Source: Nocardia cyriacigeorgica
Lineage (GTDB): Bacteria; Actinomycetota; Actinomycetes; Mycobacteriales; Mycobacteriaceae
NCBI RefSeq assembly: GCF_005863245.1
Contig: NZ_VBUT01000009.1
Span: 124,001 to 188,000 of the forward strand
DNA length: 64,000 nt
Direction: 5' to 3'
The position numbers were made by a program, and so were the translations under genes. How positions within the stretch are numbered: the first letter of the stretch is position 1; each line of letters opens with the position of its first letter. Of the stretch, positions 1 to 8,933 are shown piece by piece. The notes beneath the pieces were generated by a model, which saw only the letters and a list, made by a program, of their open reading frames with translations, was not told the DNA's origin and ran no database searches.

Positions 1-436
1 AGCCGGCGCCGCGCCCGAGCCGGACACCACGCAGATCGACCGCCAGCGCAGGGACGAGAATCACACTCGCGCGGGCCACCGCGGCAGTGCCCAACGGCGG
101 TCCGCTCGGCTCCAGCAGCCCATAGCGGGCGGCGCGCAAACTCGCCGCGCCGGTGTACTCGGCCCAGTCCAGAGGCCCCGGCGGGCCCGTCACCGGCAGC
201 AACACTCGCGCGCCCGCTGCCCGCAGCGCCTCCAGCATGGTCTGCGAGCCCGGCTCGCCCCGCACCGGGACATACGCGCACACCCATTCGCCGACCTCGA
301 TTTGCCCGGCCGTCGCTGCCAGCGCGGACGCCTCGTCTGCCCGGTCGGCGTCGGACACCGCGGCCCGCTGCGCGAGAATCTCCAACCGCCAGGCATGTTT
401 GTCGCGCTCACCGGGCATCTTCACGGTGATCACCAT
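1..436 (-). CDS. 5-formyltetrahydrofolate cyclo-ligase, 3' end cut by window
   Basis: This is an open frame read from ATG at 436 to the window edge, about 145 codons with no stop. The visible end reads VPALAVDLRGVRLGRGAG, the typical start of the ATP/substrate-binding glycine-rich segment of the 5-FCL/MTHFS family, which converts 5-formyl-THF to 5,10-methenyl-THF with ATP. Upstream residues (H-A-W-R-L, then E-W-V-C-A-Y-V-P) fit the family N-terminus. It is divergent from galU across about 70 bp, an arrangement I recall for M. tuberculosis Rv0992c/galU. A GTG at 433 is an alternative start. The missing C-terminus lies outside the window. Confidence 0.85.
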   Translation of the reverse strand, partial: MVITVKMPGERDKHAWRLEILAQRAAVSDADRADEASALAATAGQIEVGEWVCAYVPVRGEPGSQTMLEALRAAGARVLLPVTGPPGPLDWAEYTGAASLRAARYGLLEPSGPPLGTAAVARASVILVPALAVDLRGVRLGRGAG

Positions 437-505
437 AGGCTCATGCGGGCGCCAGGCCGCCGCGAAGCAGGCTTGGACGACGTATTACACGGATAAGGTG
501 TGCAT

Positions 506-1465
506 ATGACAGCGAAGGCAGGCGAGCCCGGCACGACGACGGGCGCGGCGATGGAGTCGTGCTTCCGTACTGCGGTCGTGCCCGCGGCGGGGCTCGGGAC
601 CCGGTTCCTGCCCGCGACCAAGACGGTGCCCAAGGAGTTGCTGCCGGTCGTCGATACCCCCGGTATCGAACTGGTGGCCGCCGAGGCCGCCGAATCCGGC
701 GCCGACCGGCTGGTCATCGTCACCTCGCCGGGTAAAGACGGCGTGGTCGCGCATTTCGTCGAGGATCTGGTGCTGGAGAGCACCCTTGCCGAGCGGGGCA
801 AGTTCCAGCTGCTGGAGAAGGTGCGCAAGGCGCCGGGGCTGCTCGATGTCACCTCGGTGGTGCAGGACGAGCCGCTCGGGCTCGGCCACGCGATCGCGCA
901 GGCCGAAAACGTCCTCGACGCCGACGAGGATTCGATCGCGGTGCTGCTGCCCGACGATCTGGTGCTGCCGTGCGGTGTGCTCGAAGTGATGAGCCGGGTG
1001 CGGCGCGAATTCGGCGGTTCGGTGCTGTGCGCGTTCGATGTGCCGAAGGATCAGGTCAGTGCCTACGGCATTCTCGATGTCGAGGTGGCCTCCGGTGTCG
1101 AGGAGCCGGATGTGCTGCGGATCAAGGGCATGGTGGAAAAGCCCGATCTCGCCGACGCGCCGTCCACCTTCGCCGCGGCCGGACGGTACCTGCTCGACCG
1201 GCAGATCTTCGACGCGCTGCGCCGGATCGAGCCGGGCACCGGCGGCGAACTGCAGGTGACGGACGCCATCGCGCTGCTGATCGCCGAGGGGCATCCGGTC
1301 CACGCTGTGGTTCACCGTGGGTCGCGCCACGATCTGGGCAACCCGGGCGGCTATCTTCGTGCTGCAGTGGATTTCGCGCTGGAGCGGGAGGAATACGGTC
1401 CGGCACTGCGGGAATGGCTGCAGCATCGGCTGGGCCCCGACTGGGATCCGCAGGTGACGGCGTAG
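506..1465 (+). CDS. galU: UTP--glucose-1-phosphate uridylyltransferase
   Basis: The protein makes UDP-glucose from UTP and glucose-1-phosphate in the cytoplasm, supplying precursors for glycans and trehalose. It is 319 aa, normal for GalU. The nucleotide-binding signature PAAGLGTRFLPATKTVPKE lies near residues 26-44, followed by ELLPVVDTP, with a later GLGHAI motif and the substrate-loop GGELQVTDAI. The ATG at 506 is preferred over GTG 500 because AAGG at 495-498 is spaced 7 nt from it. It is the first gene of a co-directional set galU-glp-rimJ-sepX with short gaps (42 bp to glp). Confidence 0.97.
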   Translation: MTAKAGEPGTTTGAAMESCFRTAVVPAAGLGTRFLPATKTVPKELLPVVDTPGIELVAAEAAESGADRLVIVTSPGKDGVVAHFVEDLVLESTLAERGKFQLLEKVRKAPGLLDVTSVVQDEPLGLGHAIAQAENVLDADEDSIAVLLPDDLVLPCGVLEVMSRVRREFGGSVLCAFDVPKDQVSAYGILDVEVASGVEEPDVLRIKGMVEKPDLADAPSTFAAAGRYLLDRQIFDALRRIEPGTGGELQVTDAIALLIAEGHPVHAVVHRGSRHDLGNPGGYLRAAVDFALEREEYGPALREWLQHRLGPDWDPQVTA

Positions 1466-1507
1466 GAACAGATCGTCCGAGGGGCGAGGGAGATCGGGAA
1501 GGGCTGG

Positions 1508-2767
1508 ATGCGCTCGGTTGAGGATCAGCAGATCAAGGTGACCGCGGCGGCGGTCGCGCCCCGGCCGGTCCGGGTCGCGATATCCGAGGCCCAGGGCCTG
1601 CTGTGCGCCGAGGACGTCGTCACCGAACGGCCGCTGCCCGGTTTCGACCAGGCCGCCATCGACGGCTACGCGGTGCGCAGCGTCGACGTCGCGTCGGCCG
1701 GCGCCGAAATCCGTGACGAGGAAGGCGAACTCGTCGATCTCACGCTGCCGGTGGTCGGCGAGGTCGTCGCGGGTTCGCGCCAGCCGATCCGGTTGCAGCC
1801 GCGTCAGACCGTGCGCGTCGACACCGGCGCACCACTGCCGACGCTGGCCGATGCGGTGCTGCCGATCGACTTCACCGATGGCGGCCGCGCCCGGATCAAG
1901 GTCTACGAACCCGTGCGCTCCGGCGACTACGTGCGCCGCATCGGCGATGACGTGCAGCCCGGCGACGTCGCCGTGCGAGCGGGCACCATTATCGGCGCGG
2001 CGCAGGTCGGTCTGCTCGCCGCGGTCGGCCAGGACAAGGTGCTGGTGCATCCGCGGCCGCGGCTGTCGGTCATCTCGGTGGGCGCCGAACTCATCGACAT
2101 CGACCGCACGCCGGGTCCCGGCCAGGTCTACGACGTGAATTCCTATGCGCTGGCCGCGGCCGCGCGTGATGCGGGCGCCGACGTCAACCGGGTCGGCATC
2201 GTCGACGCCGACCCGCGCCGGCTGCGCGATGTGGTCGAAGGCCAGCTGGTGCGTTCGGAGGTCGTGGTGATCGCGGGCGCGGTCGGCGGCTGGGCGTCGG
2301 AGCAGGTGCGCGAGGCGTTGGAGGGGCTCGGCGAACTCGAGATCGCCAGGGTCGCCATGCATCCCGGCTCCGTGCAGGGCTTCGGGCGGCTCGGCCGCGA
2401 CGAGGTGCCGACGTTTCTGCTGCCGTCCAATCCCGTCGGCGCGCTTGTGGTGTTCGAGGTGATGGTGCGCCCGCTGATCCGGATCGCGCTCGGGCGACGT
2501 CAGCCGATGCGGCGAATCGTGCACGCCCGCACGATCACTCCGATTCAATCGATGGCGGGGCGCAAGGGTTACCTGCGTGCCCAGCTGATGCGTGACGAGG
2601 CCACCGGCGAATACCTGGTGCAACCGCTGGGGTCGGGGGCGGGACCGTCCTCGCATCTGCTGGCGACGCTGGCCGAGGCCAACAGCCTGATTGTCGTCGA
2701 TCCGGACGACACCGAGATCCGGACCGGCGACGAGGTCCAGGTCGCATTTCTTTCGCAGCGCGGCTGA
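1508..2767 (+). CDS. glp: gephyrin-like molybdotransferase Glp (MoeA1 family)
   Basis: This 419-aa MoeA/gephyrin-family protein has the N-terminal PGFDQAAIDGYAVRS motif typical of MoeA domains, GDDVQPGDV, the central MPT-binding-like domain and the C-terminal barrel. In this lineage the MoeA paralogue between galU and rimJ is Glp, reported in Corynebacterium as a gephyrin-like partner of the membrane receptor GlpR in cell division and polar growth. The usual MoeA glycine-rich GGVSxG motif reads AGAVGGWASEQ here, which fits a structural role rather than molybdenum insertion (inference). The neighbouring sepX/glpR gene two positions downstream supports the Glp assignment over MoeA. Confidence 0.88.
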   Translation: MRSVEDQQIKVTAAAVAPRPVRVAISEAQGLLCAEDVVTERPLPGFDQAAIDGYAVRSVDVASAGAEIRDEEGELVDLTLPVVGEVVAGSRQPIRLQPRQTVRVDTGAPLPTLADAVLPIDFTDGGRARIKVYEPVRSGDYVRRIGDDVQPGDVAVRAGTIIGAAQVGLLAAVGQDKVLVHPRPRLSVISVGAELIDIDRTPGPGQVYDVNSYALAAAARDAGADVNRVGIVDADPRRLRDVVEGQLVRSEVVVIAGAVGGWASEQVREALEGLGELEIARVAMHPGSVQGFGRLGRDEVPTFLLPSNPVGALVVFEVMVRPLIRIALGRRQPMRRIVHARTITPIQSMAGRKGYLRAQLMRDEATGEYLVQPLGSGAGPSSHLLATLAEANSLIVVDPDDTEIRTGDEVQVAFLSQRG

Positions 2768-2779
2768 AACGTGGAGACC

Positions 2780-3430
2780 ATGAACGTTTTCCGGGCCACC
2801 CAGCACCCTGGGTGGCCCGCACATCTGGGCCCGGTGCGGGTCGCGGCCGGGCAGGTGGCGTTGCGGCCGGTGCGGCTGCGCGATGCCGCCGCCTGGAGCC
2901 GGATCCGGTTGCGCGATCAGCAGCATCTGGAACCGTGGGAGCCCACCGGCCGAGGTGCTTGGGAAGCGCGCAATCACGCCTCGAACTGGCCGTCGCTGTG
3001 GTCGAGCCTGAAGGCCGAGGCGCGGCGAGGGGCGATGATCCCGCTCGTCATCGAGGTCGACGGCGCGTTCAGTGGCCAGTTGACCGTCGGCAATATCGTG
3101 CGCGGGGCCTTGCGGTCGGCATGGATCGGCTATTGGGTGGCCAAGGATCTGGGCGGACAGGGTGTGGCGACGGCGGCGCTGGCGCTAGGGCTCGATCACT
3201 GTTTCGGGCCGGTCGGATTGCACCGGGTCGAGGCGACCGTGCGGCCGGAGAATCTGGCGAGCCAGGCGGTGCTGCGCAACGTCGGGTTCCGTGAGGAAGG
3301 CCTGCTACGCCGCTATCTGGATGTCGATGGGGCGTGGCGCGATCATCTACTCGTCGGCCTGACCGTCGAAGAGGTGGCCGGGACAGTGGTGGACCGGCTC
3401 GCTCGGGAAGGCCGGTTGACGCTGCTGTGA
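2780..3430 (+). CDS. rimJ: RimJ-type GNAT N-acetyltransferase
   Basis: This 216-aa GNAT-fold acetyltransferase has LRPVRLRDAAAWSRIR at the N-terminus, the acetyl-CoA-binding motif GYWVAKDLGGQGVATAA around residue 120, and the RimJ/RimL-type ending VEATVRPENLASQAVLRNVGF. RimJ enzymes acetylate ribosomal protein N-termini, but many homologues act on other substrates, so the target is unknown. The gene starts 12 nt after glp. GTG 2771 is an alternative start; ATG 2780 has GGAG just upstream, though the spacing is short. Position between glp and sepX is as recalled for Mycobacteriales. Confidence 0.88.
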   Translation: MNVFRATQHPGWPAHLGPVRVAAGQVALRPVRLRDAAAWSRIRLRDQQHLEPWEPTGRGAWEARNHASNWPSLWSSLKAEARRGAMIPLVIEVDGAFSGQLTVGNIVRGALRSAWIGYWVAKDLGGQGVATAALALGLDHCFGPVGLHRVEATVRPENLASQAVLRNVGFREEGLLRRYLDVDGAWRDHLLVGLTVEEVAGTVVDRLAREGRLTLL

Positions 3431-3688
3431 CCGCGGGCCCGACGACGGGCCGCAATGGTGGAAATGTGACGGGTGTGGCGGATGTGCACGGCGCGCCTGC
3501 CGGACCATACCCCTACCCGGAATTAACCTACGGACGTCGGTGGTGCGCCCTGCGCCATCGGCAGGGAGCCTGCGACCCGCCCGGCGACCATGCCGCAGCG
3601 CCTGTGCGGCAGCCGGAACAGTCACCGCGACGGGGACGCGGGGCGTGGGTCGGAACTGGATCAGGCGGGGACGGAGGTGCTGACGGCG

Positions 3689-4804
3689 ATGCCGAATTCG
3701 ATCTTGTGGATCGGCCTGGTCGTACTCTGGGTCTTCGTCCTGTTTCCGATACTCGCCGACCGGCATCCCCGGATCCGGCAGACCACCGACACGGCACTCG
3801 CCACCCGGGTGCTGCATCGCGGAGGTTCGAAGCGGCGCACCAGGTCCGGACCAGCCGCCGGGCACGACAGCGACCCCGATTGGCGGCCGAGACGAGTGCA
3901 GAGAAAGCGTCCCCACAGCGATGATGCGGAGGATCGGATGACGACTTCGGCCGACGAGCCCGTCACCGAGGCTGACGACGAACACAACACGCCGGGCGAC
4001 GTCACCGACACCGGCGCCGCCCGGGTCACGACCGCCGAGGCGACCCGCCGGGCGGTGGCTGAGACGGAACTCGACGAGATGGACGCGGCCGAGGACGCGG
4101 ACATCGACGACACCGAACCGGCCGACCCCGTCGATGCCGAAGCGGAGGCCGACGACTACGACGACCGAGACGAGGGCGACCGCGGCGACCACGACGCCGA
4201 CGCCTCCTTCGATGCCGAGGACTCCTCGCGCGACCCGGTCTCCGCCCGGATCCCGCCCGCCCGACCGGCGTTGCCCGCCGTCGCCGACGACCACGACACC
4301 GAAGACACCGACTTCATCCCCACTCGGCGCGGCCGCGGCGGCTTCGACCCGGAAGCCGACGCCATCGCCCGCGCCGCCCGCTACACCTTCCGGCAGCGAG
4401 CCGTCCTCGGGCTGGTCCTCACCACCCTGCTGTGCGGTGGGCTGGCGATCGCGATCGCACCCGTCTTCTGGTGGGGTTGCGGCCTGGCCACGGCCGTCCT
4501 CGTCACCTACCTGGCCTACCTGCGCAAGCAGGTCAGGATGGAAGAAGAGATCCGCCGCCGCCGCAGCGCCAGGCTCGCACGCACCCAGCGCCCCGAAGCC
4601 GAACGCGCCGAGCAGGCCACCCGCCCCGCCCGCCGCGGCATGGACCGCGACACCGCCCGCGCCCTGCGCCGTCGCTCCGAACTCCTCGAACCCGACGACG
4701 AAGACCCCGCCTTCGAACACCTCGAAGCCTTCGACGCCACCGCCGCCCGCGCCGTCCGCAACCGCGCCGCCGGCGGCGACATGCGCCGCGCCGCGGGCGA
4801 ATAA
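3689..4804 (+). CDS. sepX: divisome membrane protein SepX/GlpR
   Basis: This 371-aa protein has one N-terminal membrane segment (ILWIGLVVLWVFVLFPIL, starting 4 residues after the ATG), a long acidic disordered linker (residues ~60-215, rich in D/E/T), two adjacent hydrophobic segments near residues 235-280 (AVLGLVLTTLLCGGLAI; GCGLATAVLVTYLAYL), and a basic Arg-rich C-terminus. This layout fits the SepX/GlpR family, the membrane partner of Glp in actinobacterial division and polar growth. The frame is open upstream to 3590, but ATG 3689 starts directly before the membrane helix and has GGAGG at 3673-3677. GTG 3677 is an alternative. Confidence 0.85.
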   Translation: MPNSILWIGLVVLWVFVLFPILADRHPRIRQTTDTALATRVLHRGGSKRRTRSGPAAGHDSDPDWRPRRVQRKRPHSDDAEDRMTTSADEPVTEADDEHNTPGDVTDTGAARVTTAEATRRAVAETELDEMDAAEDADIDDTEPADPVDAEAEADDYDDRDEGDRGDHDADASFDAEDSSRDPVSARIPPARPALPAVADDHDTEDTDFIPTRRGRGGFDPEADAIARAARYTFRQRAVLGLVLTTLLCGGLAIAIAPVFWWGCGLATAVLVTYLAYLRKQVRMEEEIRRRRSARLARTQRPEAERAEQATRPARRGMDRDTARALRRRSELLEPDDEDPAFEHLEAFDATAARAVRNRAAGGDMRRAAGE

Positions 4805-4885
4805 CCGCAGGTGGCGGGCCCGATTCGGAATCGGCGCCCGCCTCCTGCTACAGTGTCACAGCGCGGTTCCCGCCAGGAACCGCAC

Positions 4886-4961
4886 GGGGCTATAGCGCAG
4901 TTGGTAGCGCGTCTCGTTCGCATCGAGAAGGTCAGGGGTTCGATTCCCCTTAGCTCCACCA
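4886..4961 (+). tRNA. tRNA-Ala (anticodon CGC), CCA encoded
   Basis: The acceptor arms GGGGCTA and TAGCTCC pair (one G-T). The anticodon stem TCTCG/CGAGA encloses loop TTCGCAT, giving anticodon CGC for alanine codon GCG. The T-arm has GTTCGATTC, and ACCA ends the gene with CCA encoded. It is followed 5 bp later by a strong intrinsic terminator. Confidence 0.96.
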
Positions 4962-4965
4962 AAGG

Positions 4966-5000
4966 CGGCGCATGCTTATGGAAAGCATGCGCCGTTTTTT
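4966..5000 (+). terminator. intrinsic terminator after tRNA-Ala
   Basis: A perfect 12-bp stem (CGGCGCATGCTT / AAGCATGCGCCG) with a 5-nt loop ATGGA is followed by six T residues. It is one of the clearest rho-independent terminators in the window and ends the tRNA transcript, possibly also the galU-sepX transcript. Confidence 0.95.
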
Positions 5001-5608
5001 GGTTCCGCGTGTTTCTTGGGGGCGAAGCCCCCAAACCCCACCCGGAGGGCTTCGCCCCCGGACCCCCTTTCAGGTTTGCCCGTCCTGGATGGTGTGCCGT
5101 TCGTGGGCTTTGGCTCAGGTCTCCCTCTGGTTTGCCCGTCCGGGGGCGTGTGTCGTTGGCGGGCTTCGCCGGGACCTCCCTACTTGTTTGGCCGTCCCGG
5201 GTTGTGTGCCGTCGCTGGTTTCGCCCCGGCCCCGTCCCTGGTGAGCCTGTCCCGGTCGTGTGTCGTTCGCGGGTTTCCCCAGGACCCGTCTAGCTTCGCT
5301 TACGCGTGTACTGCGCTGTGCTCAACGGGCTTCGCCCCAGGACGGTCGCGTTCGACCGTCCTGACGGCTATACCGATTCCTGCACGGCTATGCCGATCGG
5401 CGATACATGGCTTTCTTGGTCCGCTGGCGACTCAGCCCTGCCCGTCCGGCGGGTGGGGACGCGAGTCGAGCCTGACCTTTGGCCGGAACGAACCGAACCA
5501 CGCCGGCAGAGCCGGCCGCGGCCGTGGCCGGTCAGCGAACGCCTACTGCACACCCAGCCCACGCCGCCGCCGACAGTTCGAGTTCGGCTGACAGACGTGA
5601 CATCTGTG
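5001..5608. other. gene-free interval with degenerate repeats
   Basis: I see no convincing gene here. The first ~290 bp hold degenerate repeats (listed separately). The rest (5300-5600) has no recognised element. The short open frames through it have no family resemblance and no ribosome-binding site. Confidence 0.7.
5065..5290. repeat. degenerate tandem repeat of about 60 nt
   Basis: Four diverged units are recognisable from related starts near 5072, 5131, 5188 and 5247 (TTTGCCCGTCC, TTTGCCCGTCC, TTTGGCCGTCC, then a weaker copy). Each is followed by GTGTG(C/T)CGT and a GGGCTTCGCC- or GGTTTCGCC-like segment. Unit spacing is about 57-60 nt with no conserved spacer pattern, so it is not a CRISPR. 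Confidence 0.6.
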
Positions 5609-6661
5609 TCACTTCACTGTCGGGGTCGCCTCGATGGTCCAGCTGAGGTCATGGCCGGAGAGGGTTTGGAGGAAGCCGGCGGGATCGAATGCTTGCGCAG
5701 GGGTGCGTACTCCGGCGGCGGCCTTGCCTGCTGCCAATCGCCGGGCTGCTTCGACTGCGGCGACAGCGGTGGTTCCGTAGGTGTCTCGGCCTCGGATGAC
5801 TCCCCGTGTCTGCTGACCCTGGTGGTCCACGGCGTCGAGCAGGTAGGTGAATTGCTGCTCGGCGCGGTCGTGCTCGGTCGGGCCTGCGGGAAGCCCGGCG
5901 ATCAATTCCGGCGTGATGGGTGTTTCGAGGCCGGCCTTCAAGGTTGCCTCCAGCAGGCTTTCGACATGGTCGACCTGCACGTGCCGGGGGATGGTGACCA
6001 CCTCGCACGTCGGCAGCGGCGCCATCGCGACGGACTCGCCGTCGGGCAATGTGATTCTGTCGCGCCGGGCCGGAACGCCGCTGCGCCAGGCACCGTCGTC
6101 ATAGGTCAGCCCGCCTGACCGCATCGTGTCCATCGTCGCCAACGCCGAGCGCAGCGATCCGCGTGAGAGACCGGCAGCGCCGGTGATGAAGTGGCTGACA
6201 GTGATCTCCGCCAGCGGCCCGGTCCGCTCGGCGATCAGGTGCGCGAGCAGGTCGCCCGGCAGGCAACCGTCGTTAACTGCCGGCACTACCGTGACACCCG
6301 CACGCTCGGCGTCGCCGCCGAAGGAATCGAAAACGCCCTTCACATACAGTTGCTCGCCCGCGGTGTCGACATAGTGGGCGCCGGCGGCGATCGCCGCATC
6401 GACCATCACCGCGCCGGAGGTGGTGAACGGTCCCGCACAGTTGATGACGACGTCGCTACCCGCCAAAGCAGCAACGAGAGCGGCGCGGTCGTCGAGACCG
6501 GCCACCCGGCGATCGGCGTCGGGAATTCCGACCTCGGCGGCTGCAGATTCCAGCCGCGTCCGATCTCGACCGACGAGCCGGACCTCCACATCATGGCGGG
6601 ACAACTCGGCAAGGGTGAGCTTGCCCTGATAGCCGTTGGCACCGTAGACGGTGACGAGCAT
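5609..6661 (-). CDS. saccharopine dehydrogenase-like NAD(P)-binding oxidoreductase
   Basis: This 350-aa protein begins MLVTVYGANGYQGKLTLAEL, with a Rossmann GxxGxxG-type motif at residues 8-13, then LVGRDRTRLES and VVINCAGPF, the usual pattern of the saccharopine dehydrogenase/trans-acting enoyl reductase superfamily N-terminal domain. AHYVDTAGE near residue 95 is also family-typical. The substrate is not predictable; relatives include lipid-modifying enoyl reductases and many uncharacterised enzymes. It is divergently transcribed from an AraC-family gene, and an inverted repeat in the shared intergenic region makes that regulator its likely controller (inference). Confidence 0.82.
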   Translation of the reverse strand: MLVTVYGANGYQGKLTLAELSRHDVEVRLVGRDRTRLESAAAEVGIPDADRRVAGLDDRAALVAALAGSDVVINCAGPFTTSGAVMVDAAIAAGAHYVDTAGEQLYVKGVFDSFGGDAERAGVTVVPAVNDGCLPGDLLAHLIAERTGPLAEITVSHFITGAAGLSRGSLRSALATMDTMRSGGLTYDDGAWRSGVPARRDRITLPDGESVAMAPLPTCEVVTIPRHVQVDHVESLLEATLKAGLETPITPELIAGLPAGPTEHDRAEQQFTYLLDAVDHQGQQTRGVIRGRDTYGTTAVAAVEAARRLAAGKAAAGVRTPAQAFDPAGFLQTLSGHDLSWTIEATPTVK

Positions 6662-6774
6662 GTCAACTCCTGTGGCTTATGAATCCGCTGCAGATCAGCA
6701 GCAATTCGAACCTAAAGCCAGCCCTCCGCGACGCTCAATGCGTCAGAGTCCAAGATCTATACGAATCTGTCTCG

Positions 6775-6792
6775 ATCGAATCGTGATTCGAT
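6775..6792. promoter_or_regulatory. perfect 8-bp inverted repeat, candidate operator
   Basis: ATCGAATC-GT-GATTCGAT lies in the divergent intergenic region (6662-6803), 11 nt upstream of the AraC-family GTG start at 6804. Its symmetry and position suit an operator for autoregulation and/or control of the divergent oxidoreductase. AraC proteins often bind direct repeats rather than palindromes, so another regulator is possible. Confidence 0.5.
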
Positions 6793-6803
6793 AGTTTGAC
6801 GGT

Positions 6804-7802
6804 GTGGATCCTCTTTCTGACGTGGTGGCCGCGATGCGGATCGGCGAGCCCCATTCCGGCCGGGTCAGCCACCATGCGCCGTTCGGCTGGCAGTTTCCCG
6901 CTTTCGACGCCGCAGGATTCCATGTGGTTCTGGCAGGCACCTGCTGGTTCCTGCCACCCGCGGCCGACCCGATCGCGCTGCGGCCGGGCGACATTGTCCT
7001 GCTCCCGGGAGGATGCACCCACGGGCTGGCAGACGATCCGGCCACGCCGCTACGTCCTGCCGCGACCTCGCTGCGCCGGGTGAACCCGCGGCCGTCCCGA
7101 CCCGGCACCGCACCCGAACCGCGACCGGAGACCGTGCTGCTGTGCGGTGCCTACCTGCTCGACCGAAGCCGTTCACACCCGATGCTCGCCGATCTGCCCG
7201 AGGTCATCCACCTGCCCGCCCCGGAAACTCGCCACACCACGGTCGGGGCGATCATCGACCTCCTCGACAGCGAACTCGCCGCCGATCGGCCCGGACACGA
7301 TGCCATGCTCCGCTCGCTGCTGGATGTGCTACTGCTACACATCCTGCGCCGCTGGCTCGACCGCCAAGCCGGCACCGGATGGTCGGCCGCGCTACACGAC
7401 CCAGCCGTTGCCGCAGCGCTCTCGGCGATCCACGGCTCGCCCGGACACGGCTGGACCGTCGCCGCACTCGCCGCGCACGCCGGGACTTCGCGCGCCGGCC
7501 TCGCCCGCCGGTTCACCGACCTCATCGGCCGGCCACCCATTGCCTACCTCACCTGGTGGCGCATGACCCTCGCGGCCCGGCAACTGCGCGACACCGACAC
7601 GCCGCTGACCGTCATCGCCCGAGACGCCGGCTATGCATCCGAATTCGCGTTCGCCCACGCGTTCAAAAACGAATTCGGCCAGCCACCAGGTCGATACCGA
7701 AGAAAGAACCGGCCAGTTCAACCACCAGATCGGAACGCAGGAGGACGATCGACCGGCTCTGCGACTCGTGCAGTCACACCCGCCGTCGAATCCGAAAGCT
7801 AG
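6804..7802 (+). CDS. AraC-family transcriptional regulator (cupin_6 type)
   Basis: This 332-aa protein has an N-terminal cupin-like sensor (residues ~1-170; ALRPGDIVLLPGGCTHGLAD) and a C-terminal double helix-turn-helix of AraC type (WTVAALAAHAGTSRAGLARRF ... YLTWWRMTLAARQLRDT ... VIARDAGYASEFAFAHAFKN ... GQPPGRYR). The start is GTG 6804. This subfamily commonly sits beside and controls oxidoreductase genes. Here the divergent partner is the saccharopine-dehydrogenase-like gene. The Pro/Arg-rich tail after residue 300 looks disordered. Confidence 0.9.
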   Translation: MDPLSDVVAAMRIGEPHSGRVSHHAPFGWQFPAFDAAGFHVVLAGTCWFLPPAADPIALRPGDIVLLPGGCTHGLADDPATPLRPAATSLRRVNPRPSRPGTAPEPRPETVLLCGAYLLDRSRSHPMLADLPEVIHLPAPETRHTTVGAIIDLLDSELAADRPGHDAMLRSLLDVLLLHILRRWLDRQAGTGWSAALHDPAVAAALSAIHGSPGHGWTVAALAAHAGTSRAGLARRFTDLIGRPPIAYLTWWRMTLAARQLRDTDTPLTVIARDAGYASEFAFAHAFKNEFGQPPGRYRRKNRPVQPPDRNAGGRSTGSATRAVTPAVESES

Positions 7803-7985
7803 ACCCGAACACCCGACACCCAGGAAAGCCACACCAACTTTTCGCAGACCACAGTCGGCAGCCGCTCCTTCGGAAAAGTTCACTCGGACCGGACAACGAT
7901 GGAGCCGAACCCAGACCGTCGAGTGAGTAGCAACGACGTACCGGATGGGGACAGCGGCGGCGACGGGCGTCCGTAGCCTGAACGG

Positions 7986-8843
7986 GTGGGAATACCGAAC
8001 ATCGCCGGTGGGTCTGGTGGGGGTTGGGATTTTGCGGGGCCGGCGGCTGCCGCGCCGTCGGGGGCCGCGGTCATCGGGTACCGCGATGTGGGTGGGGTCG
8101 GGCTGGACTTGCGGGTTGCGGCGACGACGGCGGTTGCTGTGGTGATCGAGTTCGGCGGGGGTGGGCTGACGGTGGACGATGCCGAGGGGCAGCAGACGGT
8201 GGGCGGGCTCGTCGTCGGCCTTCCCATGGCGTCCATGCGTATTCGAAGCGCGCAGCCCGAGTGCGTGGAGGTTCGCATGTCGCCGATTCGGGCGCACTCG
8301 CTGTTGGGAACCGCGGCAACCGATCTGGGCCGTGGTGTGGTTCCGGTGGATGAGTTGTGGGGGTCGGGGGTGCGGCGGCTGCGGGAGCAACTCGCGGACG
8401 CCGGGACCTGGGAGGAACGGTTCGCGCTGACGACATCGTTTCTCGCCGATCGCGACAGGCCGACGCGGACACCGGATCCCGAAGTGATCGCCGCCTGGCA
8501 TCGCATACTCGGCTCCGGTGGTCAGGTGAAGGTCGGCGAGCTGGCCGAATCGCTCGGATGGAGCCGTAAACGGTTGTGGGCGAAGTTCGAATCGCAGATC
8601 GGCTCGACACCCAAGCGGGCGGCGATGCTGGTGCGGTTCCGGCGCGCGGTCGCCGGTTTGCTGGCCGGCAGGCCCGCCGCCGACGTCGCGGCGGTGTGCG
8701 GGTACACCGATCAGGCACATCTGTGCCGGGACATGGCGATCTTCGCGGACCGGACACCGGGAGCCCTGCACACGGGCGACCTGCCGCCCATCGCGCGGCA
8801 GCGGTACCGGGCCTGGGGAACATTTTTCCAATCTCCGGGATGA
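7986..8843 (+). CDS. AraC-family transcriptional regulator
   Basis: This 285-aa regulator has an N-terminal sensor half of unknown ligand (GVGLDLRVAATTAVAVVIEF, LVVGLPMAS) and a C-terminal AraC HTH region (QVKVGELAESLGWSRKRLW ... GSTPKRAAMLVRFRRA ... DVAAVCGYTDQAHLCRDM). The start is GTG 7986. The gene immediately downstream (DUF998 membrane protein, 90 bp away, same strand) is the most likely target by position. Confidence 0.87.
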   Translation: MGIPNIAGGSGGGWDFAGPAAAAPSGAAVIGYRDVGGVGLDLRVAATTAVAVVIEFGGGGLTVDDAEGQQTVGGLVVGLPMASMRIRSAQPECVEVRMSPIRAHSLLGTAATDLGRGVVPVDELWGSGVRRLREQLADAGTWEERFALTTSFLADRDRPTRTPDPEVIAAWHRILGSGGQVKVGELAESLGWSRKRLWAKFESQIGSTPKRAAMLVRFRRAVAGLLAGRPAADVAAVCGYTDQAHLCRDMAIFADRTPGALHTGDLPPIARQRYRAWGTFFQSPG

Positions 8844-8933
8844 CCGATCGGTCGATAGTGGTGTTCCTCGGATGCGGCCGGCGAGCCGGACGCACCTCGA
8901 GCGCACCCACTGATCGACGAGAGGACACGTGCC

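Noticed and set aside
485..2977. 830-aa minus-strand open frame
   Set aside because: It is antisense to galU and glp. Composition is Arg/His-rich with no family pattern.
3347..4720. 457-aa minus-strand open frame
   Set aside because: Antisense of sepX; its Val/Gly-rich content mirrors the acidic linker codons.
5065..5290. Possible CRISPR array
   Set aside because: Repeat units are diverged with no constant spacer length, and no cas genes lie nearby.
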